Assembly: GCA_027730505.1 (NCBI GenBank) | Contig: JAQCGT010000002.1 | Coordinates: forward strand, 1-56,059 | Source: Actinomycetota bacterium | GTDB taxonomy: Bacteria > Actinomycetota > Acidimicrobiia > Acidimicrobiales > Ilumatobacteraceae | Length of the DNA stretch: 56,059 nucleotides | Reading direction: 5' to 3' | In this document: in pieces, positions 1 through 8,500 of the stretch | How the letters are laid out: every line of letters begins with the position of its first letter | How positions within the stretch are numbered: position 1 is the stretch's first letter | Position numbers and translations under genes: made by a program | The notes under the pieces: model-generated | What the model was told of the DNA's origin: nothing | What the model saw: the letters and a program-made list of their open reading frames with translations, nothing else | The model's database searches: none

Positions 1-1
1 C

Positions 2-880
2 CTCACGGCCACCCGCAATCAGGTCGACCTGCGCGACCAGAGCGAGGTTTCCCACTGGTTCAAAAAAAATCGCCCCCGGTATGTATTCCTCGTTGCGGGC
101 ACCGTCGGCGGCATCCTTGCCAACAGCACCCGCCCGGCGGAGTTCATCTACGACAACCTGATGATCCACGGCACCGTGGTGCACTCGGCCCATGAGACCG
201 GCGTTGAGAAGCTGCTCTACCTCGGCTCGTCATGCATCTATCCCCGGCATGCGACGCAGCCCATCACCGAGGACCAGTTGCTGACTGGGCCGCTCGAACA
301 GACCAACGAGTGGTACGCGATCGCCAAGATCGCCGGCATCAAACTCTGTCAGGCATACCGCCGCCAATACGGCAGCGATTTCATCTCTGCGATGCCCACC
401 AACCTCTACGGTCCTGGCGACAACTTCGATCTCAACTCGAGCCACGTCATTCCGGCGCTCATACGCAAGTTCCACGACGCCAAGGTGACCGGACGCGCCG
501 AGGTCGACGTGTGGGGCACCGGCTCGGCCTATCGGGAGTTCCTCCATGTGAACGATCTCGCCAGCGCCTGTCTATACCTACTCGAGAACTACAGCGACGA
601 CTCCCACATCAACGTCGGCACTGGGCTCGACCTATCGATCCGCGAACTCGCCGAGACGATCCGGGCGATCGTTCACCCCGACGCCGACATTCGGTGGGAC
701 ACCTCCAAGCCCGATGGGACACCGCGCAAACTGCTCGACGTGTCCCGCCTGCGCAGCCTCGGCTGGGCGCCATCGGTGACGCTGGCCGACGGCCTGCGCG
801 ACACCTACCAGTGGTTCCTCGACACCGAATCCGCAGGCGGAGAGCTGCGCGGTGTCGGTTCGACGACAACCGCCGGTTAG
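2..880 (+). CDS. fcl: GDP-L-fucose synthase, 5'-truncated by the window edge
   Basis: This is the C-terminal part of an NADPH-dependent GDP-4-keto-6-deoxymannose epimerase/reductase, which makes GDP-L-fucose for surface polysaccharide. The frame is open from base 2, so the N-terminal Rossmann glycine motif lies outside the window. Visible family features are the VGGI segment, the stretch [10 protein letters not shown], the catalytic serine in GSSCIYP, the YxxxK pair in WYAIAK, and [11 protein letters not shown]. An internal ATG at 161 is not the true start because the conserved sequence continues upstream. A run of eight A residues (62-69) lies in frame and does not break the reading frame. 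The stop codon TAG (878-880) overlaps the -10 box of the next gene. Confidence 0.93.
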   Translation, partial: LTATRNQVDLRDQSEVSHWFKKNRPRYVFLVAGTVGGILANSTRPAEFIYDNLMIHGTVVHSAHETGVEKLLYLGSSCIYPRHATQPITEDQLLTGPLEQTNEWYAIAKIAGIKLCQAYRRQYGSDFISAMPTNLYGPGDNFDLNSSHVIPALIRKFHDAKVTGRAEVDVWGTGSAYREFLHVNDLASACLYLLENYSDDSHINVGTGLDLSIRELAETIRAIVHPDADIRWDTSKPDGTPRKLLDVSRLRSLGWAPSVTLADGLRDTYQWFLDTESAGGELRGVGSTTTAG

Positions 881-883
881 GTT
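878..883 (+). promoter_or_regulatory. -10 box (TAGGTT) of the sigma factor gene
   Basis: TAGGTT fits the actinobacterial TANNNT -10 consensus and lies exactly 7 nt before the GTG at 891, so the transcript would begin at or next to the start codon. The first three bases are also the stop codon of the upstream gene. No clear -35 is seen. Confidence 0.5.
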
Positions 884-890
884 CGACCGG

Positions 891-1460
891 GTGGCCGACC
901 GTTCGACCTTCGCCGAACAGGCGATGGAATACGCGCCCCAGTTGTATTCCACTGCACTGCGCATGACCCGCAATAGGGCCGACGCCGAGGACCTCGTGCA
1001 AGAGACGATGTTGCGGGGTTTTCGGAGCTTTGAGACCTTCAGCGAGGGGACCAACCTGCGTGCTTGGCTCTTCAGAATTCTCACGAACGCCTACATCAAC
1101 CGTTATCGGGCCAAGCAGCGGCGACCCGTCGAGACCGACATGGGTGAGGTCGAGGACCTCTACTTGTATCGCCGAGTCGGCGGGCTCGAGGCCGCAGCGG
1201 CATCGCTCTCGGCCGAGGACCAGTTCCTCGACCTGTTCACCGATGACGAGGTGAAAGCGGCGCTCGAGGATCTGCCCGACAACTTCAGACTGCCCGTGAT
1301 CCTCGCCGATGTGGAGGGGTTCGCCTACAAAGAGATCGCCGAGATGCTGGACATCCCGGTCGGAACCGTGATGTCGCGGCTACACCGGGGAAGAAAAGCG
1401 ATGCAACGCGCGTTGTACTCATTCGCTGAGGAGCGAGGCCTGGTGAATCAGGCCGACTGA
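891..1460 (+). CDS. ECF RNA polymerase sigma factor, SigR/SigH-like
   Basis: This is an extracytoplasmic-function sigma factor. Region 2 shows [18 protein letters not shown] and [14 protein letters not shown]. Region 4 shows [20 protein letters not shown] followed by the helix-turn-helix [15 protein letters not shown]. In the SigR/SigH group this factor drives the thiol-oxidative stress regulon, and the zinc anti-sigma factor just downstream supports that role. The frame also allows a GTG at 852 with a weak GGCGGAGAG upstream. I prefer GTG 891 (189 aa) because it sits at leaderless distance from a TANNNT box and gives the usual family N-terminus. An ATG at 924 is less likely because it would cut into region 2. 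Confidence 0.85.
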   Translation: MADRSTFAEQAMEYAPQLYSTALRMTRNRADAEDLVQETMLRGFRSFETFSEGTNLRAWLFRILTNAYINRYRAKQRRPVETDMGEVEDLYLYRRVGGLEAAAASLSAEDQFLDLFTDDEVKAALEDLPDNFRLPVILADVEGFAYKEIAEMLDIPVGTVMSRLHRGRKAMQRALYSFAEERGLVNQAD

Positions 1461-1466
1461 CACGAC

Positions 1467-1733
1467 ATGGCCAACTGCAACGAGACACTCAAAGAACTGG
1501 AGCCGTACCTCGACGGGGAGTTGTCCGCGGAGGCGCGCGAGCACATCCATGGCCACCTCGACGGCTGCGCCGACTGCCAGCAGGCCTACGAGTTCCACTT
1601 CGAACTCAAGGAGGCGATTCGCCGCAAGGTGAGCAACGACGAACTCCCCGACGGCTTGTTGCAGCGCCTCGAGTTCTGTCTCCGCGAGGACTTCGACGGT
1701 GACGGCACGGTCGCCGGCGGGGTCAACGGCTAG
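1467..1733 (+). CDS. zinc-containing anti-sigma factor, RsrA-like
   Basis: This 88-residue protein carries the ZAS signature H-x3-C-x2-C (His30, Cys34, Cys37), with a further Cys4 and a C-terminal Cys near residue 71. In RsrA-type proteins the cysteines and histidine hold zinc and keep the sigma factor bound until disulfide stress opens the site. It follows the sigma gene by 6 nt, so the two form a coupled pair. The assignment to RsrA rather than another ZAS protein is inferred from the neighbouring SigR-like factor and the matching length. Confidence 0.85.
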   Translation: MANCNETLKELEPYLDGELSAEAREHIHGHLDGCADCQQAYEFHFELKEAIRRKVSNDELPDGLLQRLEFCLREDFDGDGTVAGGVNG

Positions 1734-1736
1734 GCT
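1731..1736 (+). promoter_or_regulatory. -10 box (TAGGCT) before the 50-residue ORF
   Basis: TAGGCT lies exactly 6 nt before ATG 1743. Its first three bases are the stop codon of the anti-sigma gene. This is the second of three such stop-codon/-10 fusions in the first 3 kb. Confidence 0.45.
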
Positions 1737-1742
1737 TCTCTC

Positions 1743-1895
1743 ATGCTCGCAGCCAATATCTGGCACTGGTGGATCGGCGTCGTTCTCGCCCTCGTCGGCG
1801 TGGGCACCACCCTCGGACTGGTGGCGGGATATCTGAAGTCGGTGACTGCCCTCAAGCATCCTCTTGGGCGTCGCCAGCGCGACTCCGAGCTCTGA
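1743..1895 (+). CDS. small single-pass membrane protein (50 aa)
   Basis: The frame encodes 50 residues beginning MLAANIWHWWIGVVLALVGV. The hydrophobic stretch from about residue 6 to 29 should form one membrane helix, followed by a basic tail (LGRRQRDSEL). It fills the gap between the anti-sigma gene and tilS, overlaps the tilS start by 32 nt, and has its own TANNNT box 6 nt upstream. These facts support it as a real gene although it is short. I do not recognise a family and assign no function. Confidence 0.6.
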   Translation: MLAANIWHWWIGVVLALVGVGTTLGLVAGYLKSVTALKHPLGRRQRDSEL

Positions 1896-2751
1896 GATCG
1901 ACGAATTCCTCTCCCGCTGCACCTTCCCGGACGCCGGGACCAAGGTCGACTGTGCGTTCTCCGGCGGTGCCGACTCGACCGCATTGCTCATCCTTGCGAC
2001 GGCTGCAGGTCTGCACGCCACCGCACACCACGTCGATCATGGTCTGCGACCGGAATCATCGACCGAAGCCAACCGTGCACAAGTCATCGCCGAACAACTC
2101 GGTGTGGCCATCGTCGTGCACCGCGTCGACGTCGATCCCGGACCGAACCTCGAGGCTCGAGCCCGAAAAGCTCGCTTCGCGGCCCTTCCCGCAGGCTCAC
2201 TGACCGGCCACACCGCTGATGACCAGGCAGAAACGGTGCTCATCCGCCTGTTGCGCGGGGCCGGCGTGACCGGGCTCGCTGCGATCCCCCCCGGGCCGAC
2301 ACATCCTCTGCTCGCTCTTCGGCGTCACGAGACGGTTGCCATCTGCGCGACCCGAGGCATCGAGCCGATCATCGACCCGTCGAATTCCGATCCCGCCATG
2401 TGGCGGAACCGGGTGAGACATGAGCTGATTCCACTCATGACCGAGATCGCCGGCCGCGATCCGGTGCCCGTGCTGGCTCGCACCGCCGACCTGCTCCGAG
2501 ACGATGACGAACTGCTCAACGGCCTGGTCAGGTCGATCGATCCGACCGACGCCCGACAACTTCGAGCGGTCGAACCGGCTCTCGCCCGGCGTGCCTTGCG
2601 TCAGTGGCTCACCGTCGATGGCTATCCACCTGACGCTGCATCCATCGACCGGGTATTCGCCGTCGTGTCAGGCGAGGCAATCGCGTGCGAGATCAGCGGT
2701 GGGCGGCGAGTGTCCCGGAGTGATCAGCGCCTACGGGTCGAAGGCGACTAG
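1864..2751 (+). CDS. tilS: tRNA(Ile)-lysidine synthetase TilS
   Basis: TilS uses ATP and lysine to convert the wobble cytidine of the CAU-anticodon tRNA-Ile to lysidine, so that it reads AUA. The PP-loop motif SGGADST is at residues 33-39, followed by HHVDHGLRPESS and TGHTADDQAETVLIRLLRG, all typical of the N-terminal N-type ATP-pyrophosphatase domain. The length of 295 aa suits short actinobacterial forms. The only upstream start in frame is TTG 1864, inside the preceding small ORF, so translational coupling is likely. The stop TAG (2749-2751) again overlaps a possible -10 box. Confidence 0.92.
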   Translation: MGVASATPSSEIDEFLSRCTFPDAGTKVDCAFSGGADSTALLILATAAGLHATAHHVDHGLRPESSTEANRAQVIAEQLGVAIVVHRVDVDPGPNLEARARKARFAALPAGSLTGHTADDQAETVLIRLLRGAGVTGLAAIPPGPTHPLLALRRHETVAICATRGIEPIIDPSNSDPAMWRNRVRHELIPLMTEIAGRDPVPVLARTADLLRDDDELLNGLVRSIDPTDARQLRAVEPALARRALRQWLTVDGYPPDAASIDRVFAVVSGEAIACEISGGRRVSRSDQRLRVEGD

Positions 2752-2754
2752 CAT
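2749..2754 (+). promoter_or_regulatory. possible -10 box (TAGCAT) after tilS
   Basis: TAGCAT fits TANNNT and begins with the tilS stop codon. Transcription would start near 2761-2762, a few bases before the mini-ORF at 2765. Confidence 0.3.
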
Positions 2755-2764
2755 TGCCAACCGT

Positions 2765-2791
2765 ATGAATCGACCCGGGACGGCCACGTGA
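2765..2791 (+). CDS. possible 8-codon leader ORF
   Basis: ATG 2765 opens a frame coding MNRPGTAT and then TGA at 2789-2791. The TGA overlaps both possible starts of the next gene (GTG 2788 and ATG 2791). The position just after a TANNNT box suggests a short, nearly leaderless leader that could deliver ribosomes to the downstream start. It may equally be chance. Confidence 0.25.
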   Translation: MNRPGTAT

Positions 2792-3297
2792 TGCCCCCAA
2801 AACTGCGTGGGAAGTGGGCCCTCGGCATTCAGCCGAGGAATTTCACGTGGATCCTGAAGGACAAACTGGCCGTCTGCGAGCGTCCCGGAGGCTTCGGTGA
2901 TAGCCACCGGCGGGTGCGCCGCCAAGAAGAGATCATCTGGATCCGCGAGAACGGTTTCAACTACGTGGTCTCGATCATCCAGGCCCCGCACAACCTGCAC
3001 AATTACGAAGAACTCGGGCAGGCCTATCGCCACCGCCCGGTGCGATCTGACGACATCGACGCTTGGTTGACATCGTTCTACCGTGAGATCGACGACCTGA
3101 TCCGAGCCGGTCAGCGGGTGCTCGTGCACGGCGAGGAACTCGGTGACCGCGTGGTCGGCATCATGGGCGGCTACATCCGATGGACCGGACTGATCGAGGA
3201 TCCGACCGAGGCCATCACGATGACCGAACAGCTGGCGGGCCGCAAACTCGACCCGTTCGCCCGTGGGGTCATCATGCGGGCTCACGAACTCCGCTGA
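2788..3297 (+). CDS. phosphatase-fold protein with the catalytic cysteine replaced by glycine
   Basis: This 169-residue protein (168 if ATG 2791 is used) has the layout of a small dual-specificity phosphatase: an N-terminal WALGIQPRNFTWILKD region, a central beta-alpha part and a C-terminal signature loop. The loop reads VLVHGEELGDR, with His114 and Arg121 in place but Gly115 where HCx5R phosphatases have the nucleophilic Cys. The downstream MGGYIRWTGLIEDPTEAI resembles the helix after the P-loop. It should therefore lack cysteine-based phosphatase activity and may bind a phosphorylated ligand or partner. The next gene starts 1 nt after its stop, so the two are co-transcribed. Confidence 0.6.
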   Translation: MMPPKLRGKWALGIQPRNFTWILKDKLAVCERPGGFGDSHRRVRRQEEIIWIRENGFNYVVSIIQAPHNLHNYEELGQAYRHRPVRSDDIDAWLTSFYREIDDLIRAGQRVLVHGEELGDRVVGIMGGYIRWTGLIEDPTEAITMTEQLAGRKLDPFARGVIMRAHELR

Positions 3298-3298
3298 G

Positions 3299-4246
3299 AT
3301 GACCGACGTCATCATCGTCGGCGCCGGACTTTCGGGGCTGGTCGCCGCTCGGACCCTGAGCTCCGCCGGACAGTCGGTGACCGTGTTCGACAAAGGGCGA
3401 TCTGTGGGTGGGCGTCTCGCAACCCGTCGCATCGCAGGCGCACGGCTCGACCACGGCGCACAGTTCATGACCGTCCGATCAGACGCATTCGCCGCCCAGG
3501 TGGATGACTGGGCGACGCGGGGCCTTGCACGCGTGTGGTGCAACGGCTTCGGCGACGGTGACGGCCACCCACGGTGGATCGGATCGTCCGGCATGAACAG
3601 CCTCGCCAAGGACCTCGCGAGCGGTCTCGATGTCCGGGTCGATCACCTGGTGTTCTCGTGTACACGGGAACATGACCGATGGGTGGTGACAATCGACGAT
3701 GGGCAGCGATTCGACGCCGACGTGCTGGTGCTCACCGCACCGGTGCCTCAATCGTTCTCGATGGTCTTCGAGACCGTCGACGTCCCGCGTGCGCTCATGG
3801 CGACTGAGCCTCATCGCACGATCGGCCTGCTCGCTGTGCTTGACGGCGCATCAGCCGTGCCCGAGCCCGGCGGTGTCCAAGATCCGAATGGCGACATCTC
3901 CTTCGTCGCCGACAATGCTGCGAAAGGCATCTCGGACAAGCCGGCGATCACCCTGCACGCATCGCCGTCGTGGAGCCTCGAACACTGGGACGACAGCGAC
4001 CTCGAAGCACAACTCACCGAGTTGGCTCGCCCGTGGATCGGCACGGCGAACATCATCGAGTCGCAGGTGAAGAAATGGCGACTCGCCACGCCGACAGCGA
4101 TCTGGCCCGAACCTTGCTGGGTCGACGTCGATCATCGCGTGGTCATCGGCGGCGATGCCTTTGCCGGGCCTCGGGTGGAGGCCGCACACAACTCGGGACT
4201 GGCCGCCGGCAAAGCGGCGATCAGTCTGTGCACACCACGTCGGTGA
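3299..4246 (+). CDS. FAD/NAD(P)-binding oxidoreductase, renalase/amine-oxidase-like
   Basis: The protein (315 aa) opens with MTDVIIVGAGLSGLVAARTL, the dinucleotide-binding GxGxxG fold, then FDKGRSVGGRLATRR, where the conserved glutamate of the motif is replaced by Asp (VTVFDKG). It ends with VVIGGDAFAGPRVEAAHNSGLAAG, the FAD-contacting C-terminal motif. This architecture is that of renalase-like NAD(P)-binding flavoproteins; the substrate cannot be read from sequence. ATG 3299 follows the preceding stop by 1 nt and is preferred over an in-frame upstream start at 3263 inside the previous gene. Its 3' end overlaps the convergent gene by 26 nt. Confidence 0.8.
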   Translation: MTDVIIVGAGLSGLVAARTLSSAGQSVTVFDKGRSVGGRLATRRIAGARLDHGAQFMTVRSDAFAAQVDDWATRGLARVWCNGFGDGDGHPRWIGSSGMNSLAKDLASGLDVRVDHLVFSCTREHDRWVVTIDDGQRFDADVLVLTAPVPQSFSMVFETVDVPRALMATEPHRTIGLLAVLDGASAVPEPGGVQDPNGDISFVADNAAKGISDKPAITLHASPSWSLEHWDDSDLEAQLTELARPWIGTANIIESQVKKWRLATPTAIWPEPCWVDVDHRVVIGGDAFAGPRVEAAHNSGLAAGKAAISLCTPRR

Positions 4247-4814
4247 TCGCCCCCTCGACGATCGACCACCACGATGCCATCGCCGTTCCACGGTCGTTGA
4301 GCATCTCGACGAACGAGGCGTATTCGGTATCACACCGCCGAGTGAACACCTCAGCGTGAGGTAACAGCATCTGATTGTCGAGCAGCGCCCGATCACCGTC
4401 GAAACCGATCACCGCCGGCATCACCACATGTTCGCCGTCACTGGCGAGAGGAGCGATTTCGAACCACACCACCGCCTCACCCAACAGGTCGGCGAAGATC
4501 ACACAGTCGCCCACCCGTCGCAGGATCGTCGAGCATCGGTCGATGCCCGGCGTCCCCTCGACGATGGCCATCGACCGCCTGTCGTCGATCACAAGACCGA
4601 CCGTCGAGGCGGCGACACCATCCACCACCGAAAATCCGGACGGCATGAAACGCTCAACTGGCGTCACCAGATCGATGCGTCGCACGAAGTCCGACGCCTC
4701 CGTTGCGTCCACAACCGCCGCCTCACTGTCGTCGGTGATCTGCGCCACCACGACAAAAGAGGCGATCACGGCGAGAACCGCCGCCACGAAACGGAGCGAG
4801 AAGAGCGCCCTCAC
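4221..4814 (-). CDS. membrane-anchored extracytoplasmic protein of unknown function
   Basis: The protein has 197 aa and starts with GTG 4814, which overlaps the stop of the dehydrogenase gene (GTGA). Residues about 3-24 (ALFSLRFVAAVLAVIASFVV) form an uncleaved signal anchor or signal peptide. The rest is soluble and contains two Cys around residues 75-90 (IDRCSTILRRVGDC) and two near the C-terminus, so extracytoplasmic disulfides are possible. I recognise no family. The coupling to the dehydrogenase and the EssC-like ATPase makes it the last gene of that operon. Confidence 0.6.
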   Translation of the reverse strand: MRALFSLRFVAAVLAVIASFVVVAQITDDSEAAVVDATEASDFVRRIDLVTPVERFMPSGFSVVDGVAASTVGLVIDDRRSMAIVEGTPGIDRCSTILRRVGDCVIFADLLGEAVVWFEIAPLASDGEHVVMPAVIGFDGDRALLDNQMLLPHAEVFTRRCDTEYASFVEMLNDRGTAMASWWSIVEGAITDVVCTD

Positions 4815-5584
4815 CGAGCCGTCCAACCTCCGTCGACAATCAAGGACTGACCGGTGATGAATCCTCCGGCAGACGATGCGAGCAACAAGAGCGCTCCATC
4901 GAGTTCTTGGGGCTCGCCCATGCGTGGAATGGGTGAATTGGCCCGGATGAACTCCTGGCTCCGCTCGTCCTGCATCGGTTCCGTCATCTCCGAGGGGAAC
5001 CAGCCGGGGCACAGTGCATTGACACGCACCCCCTTGCGCGCCCACTGCAGTGCGAGTTCACGCGTCATGTTGACGACCGCTCCCTTCGAGGCGCAGTAGT
5101 TCGACTGCTTCACCGGCGTACCCCCAACGTGGCCGAGCATCGAGGCAACGTTCACGATTGAACCTCCACCGTTGGCGATCATCGAGGGCGAACAAAGCTT
5201 GGCCATGTGCCACACAGCCACGGTGTTGATCTCCAACACCCGCTGAAACAACTCGAGAGACTCGTCCTCGACGGCGACCACTTCGGCGATGCCAGCGTTG
5301 TTGACCAGAATGTCGATGCGCCCATGGGCGGCGAGAGCCTCGGAGGCGACGCGTTCCCGGTCGGCGGCGACAGCCATGTCAGCCGCGACGACGGTCACAC
5401 GATCTCCGAGGTCAGCGGCCAACGACTCGAGGCGCTCACGGCGCCTGGCGGTGACCACGACGGTGGCACCAACCGAGTGCAGCACCCTGGCCATGCGATC
5501 GCCGAGCCCGGCTGAGGCACCCGTCACGACGGCGACGGATCCGGAGAGATCGAACAAGGAGAGTGGATCGATGGGTGAGTTCAC
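4811..5584 (-). CDS. short-chain dehydrogenase/reductase
   Basis: This is a classical SDR of 257 aa. It has the cofactor motif TGASAGLG (residues 21-28), NNAGIAE, and a catalytic centre with Ser in NVASM and the Tyr/Lys pair in NYCASK, followed by RVNALCPGWFPSEM. The C-terminal GQSLIVDGGW is typical of 3-oxoacyl-ACP reductase/gluconate dehydrogenase-like SDRs. The substrate is unknown. The start is GTG 5584, overlapping the stop of the upstream ATPase gene (GTGA); a longer frame upstream runs inside that gene and is not needed. Confidence 0.85.
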   Translation of the reverse strand: MNSPIDPLSLFDLSGSVAVVTGASAGLGDRMARVLHSVGATVVVTARRRERLESLAADLGDRVTVVAADMAVAADRERVASEALAAHGRIDILVNNAGIAEVVAVEDESLELFQRVLEINTVAVWHMAKLCSPSMIANGGGSIVNVASMLGHVGGTPVKQSNYCASKGAVVNMTRELALQWARKGVRVNALCPGWFPSEMTEPMQDERSQEFIRANSPIPRMGEPQELDGALLLLASSAGGFITGQSLIVDGGWTAR

Positions 5585-8500
5585 CGCTCCAGCATGGCAG
5601 CGGGGGCCACCGCTTCGCAGGTCGCGATCTGAGCGAGCTGTGATCGACCATCGACACACACCCACGCCAGACCCGGCCGCGGCGGGATCGGCGACCTGAT
5701 CGGCAGGCTCGCACTGAGCAGATCACCATCGCCATCACCGGCGGCGACGAGCACCAACCCTCGGCGGGAACGCCTCACGACCGATGTCCAATGCCCGAAT
5801 CTCGACCTCAACGCGTCGCCGTGGCCAGCAGCGATCACCATGAGACCAGGCTCCCCTGCTTCGAGTCGGTTGGTGAACGCGCCGTCGACATCGTCAATGC
5901 TGCTTGCATCGTCGACCGCGACGAGATGAGGTCCGGCCACGATCGGCACTTCATCCAAACGACCTCCTCGTCCGAGCCGGGAGACATATCCGCCGGTGGC
6001 GTCGACCCACGCCGCCGTGAGCGTGTCGAGCGCTGTCGTTCGACCAGACCGAGCGGGGCCGACCACCATCACATGCTCGCCGTCGGGAACCTCCAGTTGG
6101 AGATCATCCATATCGCTCGCCGCCTGGCCGATACGCAACATCACCGACCGGCCGGTTCGTTCTCCCGCCACCCCGGAGACTCGCTCCGGCAACACTCCGA
6201 TCGCTGGCGGCACCAAGCGTTCGTGTCCCGCGCTCGGCTCAACGATCGCCAACTGCGCCTGAAGCCCGCTGCGCACGTCGACGATGCGGCCGGGAATTGC
6301 CGGCGGGACGCGATCGGCGCGCAGCCCATAGCGCTGCGCTTCGGCCGAGTCGTCCAGATGGAACAGCCAGGTGTTGCTCGCGTGCAGGTCGTGCCGGGCC
6401 GGGCCACCCGCTGTCACCGTCACCACCCCGACCGCCGGACCCTCCTCAAGAATCCGCTCGAGGTCGTCGCGCGCCGAGGTGTCGATGGAACGCATCACCT
6501 CGGCCACGCCGTCGATCATCAGCACCAGCGGCGCGTCGAGAACGCCGAGCCCGCGCCGGGTCTCAACTTCGGAGGCCACCTGTCGCAAGAGCCGAGCCAC
6601 CCGCTCTCTATCTCGGATGGCCACAATCGGTGCAGCAATACCTGCGGCAACCAGCCTGGTGAGCCGTGGATCACCGCGTCCGTCGAGCAGATAGATCGCG
6701 GCGTCGCCGCAGGCGGTGGCCAGAGTGATGAGCGCACTGGTCGTGCCTGATCCGATCGCGCCGACCAGCGCCAGATTGCCGTCGGCCGGATCCCATGACA
6801 ACGGCCGATGACGCTGCTCGTCGCAGGCGTCGATCAGTCCGATCCCCTCGGTGATCAACTCGGGTAAGGGATCGGCCCACGGGCGATGTGGTACCGGGAG
6901 CTGTCGGCTCGCCATACGATTTGCACATTCGGCCAGCGGCACCCGCAAGGTGACCGCGGTCTGGAACTCGATCGGTGCATCACCGCCGAGACGCACCATG
7001 GCCCGTCCAGGTCGCCGACGATCAAGGCGAGCGGCTCGATCATCGCCGATGACGTCGAGCGCATCGGCGCGATCTTGCAGACGCAACGCGATCCGGATGT
7101 CGGTATTGGCGCGGACTGCGTCGTCGATCACGCCAGCCGGGCGCTGCGTGGCGAGTACGAGGTGGATTCCGAGGCTGCGGCCACGTCGGGCAATGTCGAC
7201 CAGCGCCGACAACGAACCCGACCCGATGCTCGCCAATGCAGCGAACTCGTCGACCACGATCACCAGCCGTGCCGGAGTGCCCTCCCCCGGGGTCATCTCA
7301 ATGAGGTCCGCCACACCGGCGAGACGCAGCAGCACCTCTCGGCGTCGCACCTCCGCCTCGAGACTTTGCAACACCCGATCGACAAGACCACCGTCGAGAT
7401 CGGTCACCACCCCGACCACCTGTGGCAGCGACGCCAAGGCGTCGAACGCAGCGCCACCCTTGTGATCAATCAGCAGGAAGGTGCACGTGTCGGAATCGTG
7501 GCGCAGACAGAGCGAGGTGATGAGGGTCTTGAGCAGTTCGCTCTTGCCAGACCCGGTGGTGCCGGCAACGAGGGCATGCGGGCCGTCGGCCACGAGGTCG
7601 ATCGTCACCGGACCATCGGCCCCCGTACCGAGCACCGCCACCGCACTCCGCAGGTCGGCAGGGCCGTCAGCCGGCGATTCGAGTACGACCTCATCGGGAA
7701 TCCGCCGACGGTGTTGATCGGGATCTTCGGGATCGACCAAACCGGCGAGCCGGTCCATGATTGCGGCAAACGTCGATCGGGTCATGCCTGCAACGTCAAC
7801 AGCATCGATGCCTTCGCGGCCGTCGATCACACCGCTCCAATCGGATCCGATGTCGATCACGTCGGTGCACACTGCCGGGACGCTGTCGGCCACGGCGACA
7901 AGGCAGAGACATGTCGTCGGACGATCTGATTCCAGCGCCAGTCGCACCGGGGAGTCGGCGTGGATGAGCGACGCCACATCGGCGGTGATGATCAGGAGGA
8001 GCCGGTCATCATCAACGGCGCGCATCCGATCATCGACACCCGGCAACTCGTCGATCAATGCCGGGTCCACGGTGACATCGAGGTCGGCAGGACCGCGGGC
8101 GATCAGCACCTGCGCAACGATCGACCGCAACGCGCCTGCTGCGATCGATCGTTCGGCGCGCAACGCGATCACTCTCGAACTATCGAGTGGGATCTGGCGC
8201 GGCGACCCGAGAAGATCAGTGAGATCGCTGACCCCGACCGTCACCGAAAGCGAGTCACACGCCCGCTGACTCCAGACATCGACCGAGTCAGCCCGCTCCA
8301 CGAGATCGACCGGCCAGAATTGGCGACGTGAACGTTCGGCGCATCGCTGCGCCTCGGCGAGTTCGCGGCGCTTCCGTGATCGACGACGCGTTGACTTCAC
8401 CCGATCGATGAGCAGGCCGGCACCCGAGGTCATCACCCCGATCGCACCGAACGCCATGAACATCCATGATCCGGTGATAAGGGCGATCATCGCCGACCCG

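Noticed and set aside
62-69. Run of eight A in the GDP-L-fucose synthase gene, a potential slippage site
   Set aside because: The family sequence continues in the same frame on both sides, so there is no sign of frameshifting here.
5791-6750. 319-codon open frame on the plus strand
   Set aside because: It is entirely antisense to the EssC-like gene, whose ATPase motifs are clear, and its product is low-complexity Arg/His-rich.
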